Origin: Acidobacteriota bacterium
GTDB lineage: Bacteria; Acidobacteriota; Terriglobia; UBA7540
Assembly (NCBI GenBank): GCA_021784615.1
Contig: JAJYHU010000323.1
Location: forward strand, 1 to 7,998
Length of the DNA: 7,998 nt
Reading direction: 5' to 3'
Part shown: positions 1 to 5,677 of the stretch, piece by piece
How the letters are laid out: the number at the start of each line of letters is the position of its first letter
Numbering within the stretch: position 1 is the stretch's first letter
Position numbers and translations under genes: made by a program
The notes under the pieces: model-generated
Databases searched by the model: none
What the model was told of the DNA's origin: nothing
The model's input: the letters and a program-made list of their open reading frames with translations, nothing else

Positions 1-125
1 GCCGAGCGGTACTGTTATCACGCCGTGGCGACCCCTCGCGAGGAGCCGGCCAGCGCGGCGATCCGGCGGCACAACCAGCGCGGTCAATGCGAAAACTGGC
101 ATAAGGAACTGAAGGCGGGCTTGGG
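1..125 (+). pseudogene. C-terminal remnant of an IS4/IS1380-type DDE transposase
   Basis: Reading frame 1 from the left edge encodes the tail of a transposase: a Y-C-Y-H-A-V-A-T strand followed by HNQRGQCENWHKELK. This fits the IS4-superfamily signature Y-x2-R-x3-E-x6-K, with His in place of the Tyr, and carries the catalytic Glu of the DDE triad. Recognisable similarity stops around base 125, well short of the usual C-terminal tail. The rest of the gene would lie left of the window, so I cannot tell whether the upstream part is intact. No stop codon follows: the frame runs on through unrelated sequence into the aldo/keto reductase. I see no terminal inverted repeat or target duplication at the break. 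Family assignment is from the motif; the exact IS family is less certain. Confidence 0.72.
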
Positions 126-139
126 CAAGATACGATACC

Positions 140-168
140 TTGAGCTAGGAATTCTCAGGTGTTATGCT
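140..168 (+). promoter_or_regulatory. Probable promoter of the aldo/keto reductase
   Basis: TTGAGC (140-145), a 17-nt spacer and TATGCT (163-168), preceded by an extended -10 TG (160-161), form the best sigma70-like promoter on the left side. Transcription would start near 175, about 40 nt before the ATG at 217. It lies just past the end of the transposase similarity, so it may derive from the IS end or from the original gene's upstream region. Confidence 0.5.
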
Positions 169-216
169 GAAAAGTTATTCCCGTCGGTGCATCATCCTTC
201 GAGGAGGCAAGGCAGC

Positions 217-1203
217 ATGCATGTGCGCAAGCTCGGCAACAGTTTATTGTCCGTTTCGGCGATGGGATTGGGGTGTATGGGAATGTCCGAATTCTATGGC
301 GCGCGGAACGATCAGGAGTCCATTGGGGTCATCCATCATGCCCTGGATCTCGGCGTCAACTTTCTTGATACGGCAGACGTCTACGGCAGGGGTAAAAACG
401 AGGAGTTAGTAGGCAAGGCGATCGAAGGACGGCGCAATCAGGTGGTTCTCGCGACGAAATTCGGAAACGTGCGGGACGAGGAAGGCAACTTTCTCGGCCC
501 CAATGGACGGCCCGAATACGTTCGGAAAGCCTGCGAGGCAAGCCTTCGACGCCTCCAGATCGACACGATTGATCTCTATTGCCAGCACCGAGTGGACCGC
601 GCGGTGCCCATTGAGGAAACCGTGGGAGCTATGTCCCGCCTGGTGGAAGAGGGCAAAGTCCGCTACCTGGGCCTTTCTGAAGCCGCTCCGGCGACCATCC
701 GTCGCGCTCATAAGACTCATCCGATCAGCGCGCTCCAAACAGAGTATTCCCTGTGGAGTCGCGATCCCGAGGATGAAATCATCTCGACCTGCCGGGAGCT
801 GGGAATCACCTTTGTCCCCTATAGTCCCCTCGGCCGGGGTTTCCTTACGGGAAAGATCAAGAAGGTTGAAGATTTGCAGCCCAACGACTGGCGCCGCAAT
901 GGTCCGCGCTTCCAGGGGGAAAACTTCCAGCGCAATTTGGACTTGGTGAGCCGCGTGGAGGAGATGGCGCGGGAAAAGGGATGCCAGCCGGCGCAGCTGG
1001 CGCTGGCATGGGTCCTGGCCCAGGGCGAAGATATGGTTCCCATCCCGGGCAGCAGCCGGAAATCTCACCTGGAAGAAAATTTGCGGGCTTTTGAGGTAAC
1101 GCTAAGTTCGGAAGACCTGGCGCGCATTGATGAAGTCGCTCCCAAAGGCGCCGCGGCCGGCGAACGCTACCCTGAAACGGCCATGCGAATGGTGAATGGT
1201 TGA
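217..1203 (+). CDS. Aldo/keto reductase (NADPH-dependent oxidoreductase)
   Basis: A complete 328-aa AKR-superfamily (beta/alpha)8 barrel, the usual length for the AKR13-like bacterial group; it should reduce aldehydes or ketones with NADPH in the cytoplasm. The catalytic tetrad is complete: D51 and Y56 in DTADVYG, K81 in LATKFG, and H124 in DLYCQHRVD. The barrel continues with VPYSPLGRGFLTG and ends with a cofactor-phosphate-binding segment IPGSSRKSHLEENL. The frame is open upstream to base 1, but those codons belong to a transposase remnant. I chose ATG 217 because GAGGAGG sits at 201-207, nine bases upstream, and because family homology begins at MHVRKLG. The physiological substrate cannot be read from sequence. 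The gene appears monocistronic: the next gene starts about 100 nt later behind its own inverted repeat. Confidence 0.93.
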   Translation: MHVRKLGNSLLSVSAMGLGCMGMSEFYGARNDQESIGVIHHALDLGVNFLDTADVYGRGKNEELVGKAIEGRRNQVVLATKFGNVRDEEGNFLGPNGRPEYVRKACEASLRRLQIDTIDLYCQHRVDRAVPIEETVGAMSRLVEEGKVRYLGLSEAAPATIRRAHKTHPISALQTEYSLWSRDPEDEIISTCRELGITFVPYSPLGRGFLTGKIKKVEDLQPNDWRRNGPRFQGENFQRNLDLVSRVEEMAREKGCQPAQLALAWVLAQGEDMVPIPGSSRKSHLEENLRAFEVTLSSEDLARIDEVAPKGAAAGERYPETAMRMVNG

Positions 1204-1262
1204 GATGGTTTTTGCCGCGTGCGGCGCCCGAACACCCGTTGCCGCGAGTCTCGTGAAGAAGG

Positions 1263-1285
1263 TTAGCACGTTGCGCGTGTGCTAA
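1263..1285. promoter_or_regulatory. Perfect inverted repeat TTAGCAC-N9-GTGCTAA, candidate operator
   Basis: Arms at 1263-1269 and 1279-1285 are exact reverse complements separated by nine bases. The right arm overlaps an extended -10-like TGcTAAAGT (1280-1288); TTGCGC (1271-1276) and TAAGAT (1294-1299) with a 17-nt spacer are an alternative promoter. The 7-mer arms equal the outer bases of the CIRCE operator (TTAGCACTC-N9-GAGTGCTAA), but the arms here are four bases closer together, so it is not a canonical HrcA site. It could regulate the gene at 1306. With no T-run after it, it is a poor intrinsic terminator for the upstream gene. Confidence 0.45.
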
Positions 1286-1305
1286 AGTCAGGCTAAGATG
1301 GCCGC

Positions 1306-1950
1306 ATGAAATGGAAGATGTCCACGCAGTGGAAATTTGCGCTGGCAATCATGGTGATTGGCGGCGGCGCGCTGGCGGGTGAGTACTTTCTGGTCAAATG
1401 GTATCCCTACTATCAGGGCTACCGGTCCAACAAGGTGCTGAACCTGCTGCCTTATCAAAATGCGGATTTAGGCATTCAGATGCAAGTCGCCGCAGGCATC
1501 TACGGGAAGGTGGACGATTTCCCAGGCGGCGTTAGAATCTATCGGCCCAGGATTTTCGGTGACGGGGCGTCCTTAACCTTAACCTCGCAGGCTAACCCCG
1601 GACACAACGATGAATTTTCCCCTCAGCTTTTGGCGCAATGGGAGACCAAGGGCACTTATCAGAACATTGCCGATTACCGCTTCGAGCACACAAAGATCCA
1701 GAACCGCGATGCCGTGATGATCTGGCAGAGCCGCGGCCCTTCCATGCTCCTGACGGCTCATATTATTTCGGCCGACCACATTGTGGAGGCGAATTGCCTG
1801 CCGGGATCGGCCGACGAATCGCTCTATCTCAATGCCTGCGAGTCCAGCATCCAAACCATCAAAGTTGCAGGTCCGCCGCCGCGGCTGAAACCTGAACCGG
1901 GAGTCCTGGAACTCAAGCCTGTAAAACCCGCCGGGGGAAAACGCAAGTAA
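1306..1950 (+). CDS. Unrecognised membrane-anchored extracytoplasmic protein
   Basis: I do not recognise a family. The 214-aa product begins with a basic stretch (MKWKMSTQWK) followed by one hydrophobic segment at about residues 11-30, which fits an uncleaved signal anchor; no lipobox or clear signal-peptidase site is visible. The remainder is a mixed alpha/beta soluble domain (about 40-188) with two cysteines, C164 and C178, that could form a disulfide outside the cytoplasm, and a Pro/Lys-rich tail (about 189-214) that is probably disordered. ATG 1306 has no Shine-Dalgarno sequence; the neighbouring promoter-like elements would give a very short or leaderless mRNA. Met5 (1318) is an alternative start. 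GC-rich codon use like its neighbours suggests a native gene. Function unknown. Confidence 0.75.
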   Translation: MKWKMSTQWKFALAIMVIGGGALAGEYFLVKWYPYYQGYRSNKVLNLLPYQNADLGIQMQVAAGIYGKVDDFPGGVRIYRPRIFGDGASLTLTSQANPGHNDEFSPQLLAQWETKGTYQNIADYRFEHTKIQNRDAVMIWQSRGPSMLLTAHIISADHIVEANCLPGSADESLYLNACESSIQTIKVAGPPPRLKPEPGVLELKPVKPAGGKRK

Positions 1951-2002
1951 GAATTCCGCGTCGCCTTCAACAAAATCAACCCTCCGCTCGCCGCCCGGAT
2001 TC

Positions 2003-2011
2003 TGTTAGACT
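2003..2011 (+). promoter_or_regulatory. Extended -10 element upstream of argJ
   Basis: TGtTAGACT (TG at 2003-2004, hexamer 2006-2011) has the extended -10 form without a convincing -35. Transcription would start near 2018 and leave a leader of about 34 nt before ATG 2052. The motif alone is weak evidence, but the same form recurs upstream of several genes in this window. Confidence 0.35.
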
Positions 2012-2051
2012 GGGCAACTCGAATTTTTTGGACAAGGGGCATAGCGAAACC

Positions 2052-3272
2052 ATGCCGGGTTGGGATGCGACGGAAGGAAGCCTGGGAACACCCAGGGGGT
2101 TTCGGGCGGCGGCGGTAGCGTCCGGGATCAAAAAATCTGCGGGCGCGCTGGATCTGGCCCTGCTTTTTTCCGATGCGCCGCAAACCGCCGCAGCCGGCGT
2201 ATTTACCTCCAATCGCGCCGCCGCCGCTCCGGTCATCCTCTCGCAACAAAACCTGAAGAAAAGCCGCGGACGCGCGCGAGCCATCATCGTCAACTCCGGC
2301 AACGCCAATGCCTGTACAGGCCGCGCGGGGACAAAGGTAGCGGAAGAAACAGCGCGGGCCGCCGCAAAGCGCCTTGGACTAAGCCCGCAGGAAGTCCTGG
2401 TGGCTTCGACCGGCGTTATCGGAACGCCGCTCAAGTTGGATTTGATTCTGAATCAGCTTCCCACCCTGCAAGAAAACCTCTCGGCCGAAAACGGACCGGC
2501 GCTCGCCCGCGCCATCATGACAACGGACACCTTTCCGAAGTCCGCCGTCTTCAAGACCAAGATCGGCGGCAGGCGCGTAAGCCTGGCAGGGGTCGCAAAG
2601 GGCGCCGGGATGATCCACCCCCACATGGCGACGATGTTGTCCTTTATCACCACGGACGCTGCCGTCGATCCCCGAAGCCTTCAGAAAATGCTGTGGGCGG
2701 CCGTGGACGAATCCTTTAATCGCATTACGGTGGACGGAGACACGTCAACCAATGACACCGTGGTGGCGCTGGCGAGCGGCCTATCGGGAGTCAGCATCGG
2801 GCCTGGAAGCCCGGCGGGCCGGCGCTTCCAAGCCGGGCTTATCGAGCTCTGCCAGGCACTGGCCAAGATGATTGTGCAGGACGGCGAAGGCGCGACCAAG
2901 GTTGCCAGGATCGAAGTCTCAGGCGCCCGAAACGCTGCGGATGCCGAGCGCGTGGCCCGCGCCATCGCAAACTCCCCCCTCGTCAAGACCGCCATCGCCG
3001 GAAGCGATCCCAATTGGGGCCGCATCCTTTGCGCCGCAGGTTATTCCGGCGCCAGGATCGATCCCTCGAAGGTCGATATCCGAGTGAACGATTTATATCT
3101 ATGCCGGCACGGAATTGAAACGGGCTTCAACGAGGCGGCCGCCCGGACGGAACTTGACCGCAAGGAGCATACCCTGCGGGTTGACCTCCACCAGGGCAAA
3201 GCTCGGGCGTGGGTCTGGACGTGTGATCTCACCCACGATTACATTCGCATCAACGCTTCCTACCGCTCATGA
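2052..3272 (+). CDS. argJ: Bifunctional ornithine acetyltransferase / glutamate N-acetyltransferase ArgJ
   Basis: ArgJ moves the acetyl group from N-acetylornithine to glutamate, recycling it in arginine biosynthesis; bifunctional members also make N-acetylglutamate from acetyl-CoA. The 406-aa product has the family length and landmarks: NSGNANACTG near residue 80, KGAGMIHPHMATMLSF with the self-cleavage site and nucleophile at A193-T194, the VDGDTSTND segment, GSDPNWGRILCAAGYSG and NDLYLCRHG near the C-terminus. The proenzyme is expected to cut itself before T194 into alpha and beta chains. A TTG 24 nt upstream (2028) is in frame, but ATG 2052 is preferred: AAGGGG lies about 12 nt upstream, whereas the TTG has no ribosome binding site. 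No other arg genes are visible nearby. Whether it is mono- or bifunctional cannot be decided here. Confidence 0.95.
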   Translation: MPGWDATEGSLGTPRGFRAAAVASGIKKSAGALDLALLFSDAPQTAAAGVFTSNRAAAAPVILSQQNLKKSRGRARAIIVNSGNANACTGRAGTKVAEETARAAAKRLGLSPQEVLVASTGVIGTPLKLDLILNQLPTLQENLSAENGPALARAIMTTDTFPKSAVFKTKIGGRRVSLAGVAKGAGMIHPHMATMLSFITTDAAVDPRSLQKMLWAAVDESFNRITVDGDTSTNDTVVALASGLSGVSIGPGSPAGRRFQAGLIELCQALAKMIVQDGEGATKVARIEVSGARNAADAERVARAIANSPLVKTAIAGSDPNWGRILCAAGYSGARIDPSKVDIRVNDLYLCRHGIETGFNEAAARTELDRKEHTLRVDLHQGKARAWVWTCDLTHDYIRINASYRS

Positions 3273-3326
3273 ACACCGATCCGGGGCGCTGCCGGACAAA
3301 AACAAGCTTTTCTCAATGATTTCTTG

Positions 3327-3376
3327 CCCTCGCCCAGGGGAGAGGGTGTCCCGACTTTGCCGGGACGGGTGAGGGG
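3327..3376. repeat. REP-like palindromic repeat downstream of argJ
   Basis: A compound hairpin. The outer arms CCCTCGCCC (3327-3335) and GGGTGAGGG (3367-3375) pair with one G-U wobble. Inside, GTCCCG (3348-3353) and CGGGAC (3361-3366) form a perfect 6-bp stem with a 7-nt loop. Motifs of this kind (CCCTCRCCC with GGGAGAGGG and a GTCCCG stem) resemble extragenic repeats found in many copies in some bacterial genomes; that is recollection, not a search. It lies 55 nt after the argJ stop and might also stabilise or end that transcript, though no U-run follows. Confidence 0.6.
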
Positions 3377-3494
3377 TCTGTAGCAGACTTCGCGCCTTTC
3401 GGAGTCTCGGGCTTTTCTTGTGCAATTGACGAACAGGCCGCAGAGTCTCTCGAAACCGGGATTCTGATGCGCTACCCGCTATTGAACTGCTATG

Positions 3495-3503
3495 TGATAC
3501 CAT
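3495..3503 (+). promoter_or_regulatory. Extended -10 element for the nuclease operon
   Basis: TGaTACCAT (TG 3495-3496, hexamer 3498-3503) lies just before the GTG start at 3513. Transcription would begin near 3510, giving a nearly leaderless message, which fits the absence of a Shine-Dalgarno sequence. TTGAAC at 3482-3487 is too close to be its -35 box. Confidence 0.35.
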
Positions 3504-3512
3504 GTAGCCACT

Positions 3513-3875
3513 GTGTGCGACAGACACCAATTTTTCTTTGAATTCGACAAGGCGTTCACGGACCAGCTCATCAGGAAGTTCGAGAGCAGCCCCGCCCACC
3601 CTTTATCGGAAGAGGTCGCCCCGCCTCTTAAGGGCGTCTATGCGCTCTATCGTCATGGAAAGCTCACTTACGCAGGGAAAGCCCTCGATACAACATTGAA
3701 GCGCCGGCTGGCAGAGCACACTCGCCAAATACGAGGCCGCAGGAACATTTCCTTGGAGACCATCACCTGCCGGTTCCTTACCATCGACAGCGATTGGTTT
3801 GTCAGGGCTGGAGAACATGCGCTGATTGAAACCTATGAACCGGAGTGGAATTTTAGCAGCCTTGCTGTAGGATAA
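3513..3875 (+). CDS. GIY-YIG nuclease, Eco29kI restriction endonuclease-like
   Basis: A 120-aa protein that is almost only a GIY-YIG catalytic domain. Visible elements: GVY at 41-43, YAG followed by K56 at 53-55, R65 with H69 in RRLAEH, E101, and N113 in the terminal EPEWN. The R-x3-H and E-x11-N spacings match those I recall for the catalytic residues of R.Eco29kI, and a short N-terminal segment (FEFDKAF, then SSPAHPL) also resembles that family. It should be a Mg-dependent phosphodiesterase cutting DNA, with specificity unknown. R.Eco29kI is about 214 aa, so this version lacks much of the material used for recognition and dimerisation. The frame has a stop at 3495-3497 and GTG 3513 is the only usual start after it, so the start is well fixed. 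The HNH gene begins 13 nt after its stop, so the two are probably co-transcribed. A role in restriction or another defence is inferred from family and neighbours. Confidence 0.82.
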   Translation: MCDRHQFFFEFDKAFTDQLIRKFESSPAHPLSEEVAPPLKGVYALYRHGKLTYAGKALDTTLKRRLAEHTRQIRGRRNISLETITCRFLTIDSDWFVRAGEHALIETYEPEWNFSSLAVG

Positions 3876-3888
3876 GCGGCACACGAGT

Positions 3889-4764
3889 ATGGGTACCGAA
3901 AAGCAAAGCTTTACCATTCGAGCGTCCGCCAGCCGCCTGGACAAGGGCTTTCTCGCCGTGCCGCAAAAGTTCAGGGACTGGTTTCCTAGCGCAAAAAGCG
4001 AGATTCAAGTCGTATTTGATGACGAGGAGAAAGCGAAGGGATTGACCTTTCATCCTAACGGTCCCGAAGTTAAAGAGAACCGGATATTCGGTCTTGGCCA
4101 TTGGTTCTCCAAGCGAGGCGTGGGGGAAGGAGACCTGATCTCAATCACCCTCGAAAACCAACCCAAACGGTTATACCGAATCGCCTTGGAGCGTTTCGTT
4201 CGAGAGCGGCAAGAGCAAAAGGCACGCCAAAGGCTTGAGGCAGCGCAGACGGATTTGGAGGCCGAGCAGGAATTAAGTACACTGTCGCGTTTGACCAGAA
4301 AGCGTTCACGGACGTTGGCGGAAGAAGAGTTGTTGCGCATTGCGCAGGGGTCGATACGCCAACCACGTCCAAGGGTACTTCCGGGCGCAATCGAACGCCA
4401 CGAAGGTGTGCCTTCGGGAATTCGGGTTCTGCTTCGAGAACTACACGATGGGAAGTGTCAGCTTTGTTCTTTCACTTTCGAAAAACGCAACGGCGAACCG
4501 TATTTTGAAATACATCACCTTGACCCGAATGTCGGACATCATCCAAGTAACCTGCTCGTTGTCTGTCCGAACTGTCACGCTCAATTCGAGCATGCGACGG
4601 TAACCGATTTCAAGTGGGTCGGGAGCTGGCTGGTCGGCGTGGTGATCAACGGGAAACGTGTTCTCGTCCGGCAACCGCTTGCTCATGATTCGATAAGAAG
4701 ATCTCTCCTGGGATTGGGCATCCTGGTTGCGGCCATCCAAAGCCGGCGTCTCCTAGTTCGGTAG
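3889..4764 (+). CDS. HNH endonuclease with possible B3-like DNA-binding N-terminus
   Basis: A 291-aa protein in three parts. Residues about 7-100 look like a small beta-rich domain (RASASRLDKGFLAVP, then GLGHWFSKRGVGEGDLISI) that recalls the B3/EcoRII-N-like DNA-recognition pseudobarrel; this assignment is tentative. Residues about 100-160 are rich in Arg, Glu and Gln and probably form a helical linker. Residues about 186-236 are a textbook HNH domain: zinc ligands C190-x2-C193 and C226-x2-C229, EIHH at 207-210, N221 and H230. All catalytic and metal positions are intact, so an active metal-dependent DNA nuclease is expected. The C-terminal 50 residues are unassigned. It follows the GIY-YIG gene by 13 nt, with no strong Shine-Dalgarno before ATG 3889, which fits translational coupling. 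A modification-dependent or type II-like restriction role is possible. Confidence 0.85.
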   Translation: MGTEKQSFTIRASASRLDKGFLAVPQKFRDWFPSAKSEIQVVFDDEEKAKGLTFHPNGPEVKENRIFGLGHWFSKRGVGEGDLISITLENQPKRLYRIALERFVRERQEQKARQRLEAAQTDLEAEQELSTLSRLTRKRSRTLAEEELLRIAQGSIRQPRPRVLPGAIERHEGVPSGIRVLLRELHDGKCQLCSFTFEKRNGEPYFEIHHLDPNVGHHPSNLLVVCPNCHAQFEHATVTDFKWVGSWLVGVVINGKRVLVRQPLAHDSIRRSLLGLGILVAAIQSRRLLVR

Positions 4765-4775
4765 GACGGGGCGCT

Positions 4776-4805
4776 GATTGGTAGAGTTCCGATGGATAGA
4801 GTTCA
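4776..4805 (+). repeat. Two tandem 15-nt repeats upstream of the 85-aa gene
   Basis: GATTGGTAGAGTTCC (4776-4790) is followed directly by GATGGATAGAGTTCA (4791-4805), 12 of 15 identical. The shared 8-mer TAGAGTTC (4782-4789, 4797-4804) appears a third time at 5076-5083, right at the stop codon of the gene in between. This could be a small tandem duplication, a protein-binding site before the gene, or the footprint of an insertion. Confidence 0.55.
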
Positions 4806-4820
4806 GAAAGGGAGATCGCA

Positions 4821-5078
4821 ATGATTCGAATGTATTTCGTGTTTCAAGATCCCCTCGACGATGCCGAAGTCAATCTTTCCTTCGTTGACGTGCCAACGCG
4901 GGACACAGATAAAGCGCTTGAGCGCCTTGAGGATGCTGCCGACTCTGGAGAGCTTTGGAGGCTCATGTATCCGGATGACCAGGATCATCCATACAGGCTT
5001 ATTGAGAACAAGGTGAGCTACCTTGATATTTCGACGTTACCCCATGAGCCAAACACAGGCACGGTCCTGCCGATCTAG
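4821..5078 (+). CDS. Unrecognised 85-aa acidic protein
   Basis: I do not recognise a family. The product is small, acidic and soluble, with no membrane segment. It starts with MIRMYFVFQDPLDD, a likely beta strand, followed by an acidic helix-prone middle (DTDKALERLEDAADSGELW, residues about 31-49) and a DDQDHPYRLI segment. A good Shine-Dalgarno sequence, AAGGGAG at 4808-4814, lies six bases before ATG 4821, which supports real translation. It is 56 nt downstream of the HNH gene and may belong to the same transcript; its 3' end overlaps the 3' end of the convergent methyltransferase fragment. It is enclosed by TAGAGTTC repeats. A role as regulator or inhibitor of the nucleases would be speculation. 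Confidence 0.7.
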   Translation: MIRMYFVFQDPLDDAEVNLSFVDVPTRDTDKALERLEDAADSGELWRLMYPDDQDHPYRLIENKVSYLDISTLPHEPNTGTVLPI

Positions 5079-5501
5079 AGTTCTGTGCGCCCTGAAAAAC
5101 CGACGGGGGAGTGAGTGCGGGACCCTATTGTTGGAAGTAGAGTGTTTCTCCATGAATTTGACAAACCTAGCAATCTCAGCCTTGATAGCTTGGGATGAGA
5201 GTTCGCCAGCTTGCAGCTTGGTTCTTGAAGCGAGGGCAGCGTAAGGATTGATCTCGAAGCCGACGACGTTGAAGCCCCGAATGTAGCTTTCAAGGAGGGT
5301 AGTTCCCACCCCTGCAAAAGGGTCCAGAACCCAAGCGGAGTGAGGATCGACTTCTTTAAGGTATTTGGAAAGGCAATCCTCAACAAACTGCGCTGAGAAG
5401 CCGGCGATCCAAGGAACCCAGCGGTGCACGGGAATCTCACGGTTCCGAGTGAACGCAGAGTCCCTGAAACCGGAAGTGACTCCATTGGTGGAAGTAGACA
5501 T
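5037..5501 (-). pseudogene. Truncated N4/N6 DNA methyltransferase (N-terminal half)
   Basis: The minus strand encodes the front of a SAM-dependent DNA methyltransferase. VHRWVPWIAGFSAQFVEDCL (residues 25-44) resembles motif X, and LDPFAGVGTTLLES (59-72) is motif I, the SAM-binding loop, followed by VVGFEINPYAALAS (motif II). The order X-I at the N-terminus fits the alpha or gamma arrangement. The frame ends at TAA 5037-5039 after 154 residues, before any catalytic motif IV ((D/N/S)PP(Y/F/W)) or target-recognition region, so the protein cannot methylate DNA. Its last residues are antisense to the 3' end of the 85-aa gene and are probably not native; the break is likely near 5080. ATG 5501 is the first Met; an in-frame TTG at 5579 would add 26 residues. 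Neither start has a clear Shine-Dalgarno. It was probably part of a restriction-modification locus with the neighbouring nucleases. Confidence 0.78.
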
Positions 5502-5604
5502 TAAGCAGCCGAATCCAGGAAAATTAAACTCAATTTGCTCCAGCACGACAATACTATCGGCTGCCGACAGCTTCGGCAAGAGAGTCTTTCAAACCAGAGC
5601 CCCA

Positions 5605-5634
5605 TTGAACGAACGGCGGGCATTGAAGTAGGAT
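5605..5634 (+). promoter_or_regulatory. Probable pyrF promoter
   Basis: TTGAAC (5605-5610), an 18-nt spacer and TAGGAT (5629-5634) resemble a sigma70 promoter. Transcription would start near 5641, after the in-frame ATG at 5633, which supports ATG 5678 as the true pyrF start with a leader of about 37 nt. It lies in the gap between pyrF and the divergent methyltransferase remnant. Confidence 0.4.
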
Positions 5635-5677
5635 GGGTGTGCTCGTAGAGCTGCAAATCCATCCATGGCCGTGTGAC

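Larger units (their letters stand above)
3273..3512. other. Intergenic region between argJ and the nuclease operon
   Basis: This 240-nt stretch holds the REP-like hairpin at 3327-3376 and the extended -10 element at 3495-3503. I see no RNA gene or convincing small ORF. The sequence from about 3380 to 3480 shows nothing I can name. Confidence 0.6.

Noticed and set aside
406..1068. Long minus-strand open frame (220 codons) opposite the aldo/keto reductase
   Set aside because: Fully antisense to a gene with a complete catalytic tetrad; the translation has no recognisable motif and arises from GC-rich codon bias.
1214..1225. GCCGCGTGCGGC palindrome after the reductase as a terminator
   Set aside because: The T-run precedes the stem rather than following it, and the loop is too small for a good intrinsic terminator on either strand.
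857..1348. Minus-strand open frame of 163 codons
   Set aside because: Overlaps the reductase 3' end and the next gene's start; composition is low complexity and unlike a protein domain.
1824..2434. Two overlapping minus-strand frames opposite the start of argJ
   Set aside because: No motif, no ribosome binding site, and antisense to conserved coding sequence.
2060..2719. Plus-strand frame of 219 codons inside argJ
   Set aside because: Arg- and Gly-rich shadow of argJ in another frame; argJ itself is certain.
5665..5676. Three-codon ORF (Met-Ala-Val-stop) ending one base before the pyrF ATG
   Set aside because: Too short to distinguish from chance and without a ribosome binding site; noted only as a possible leader peptide.
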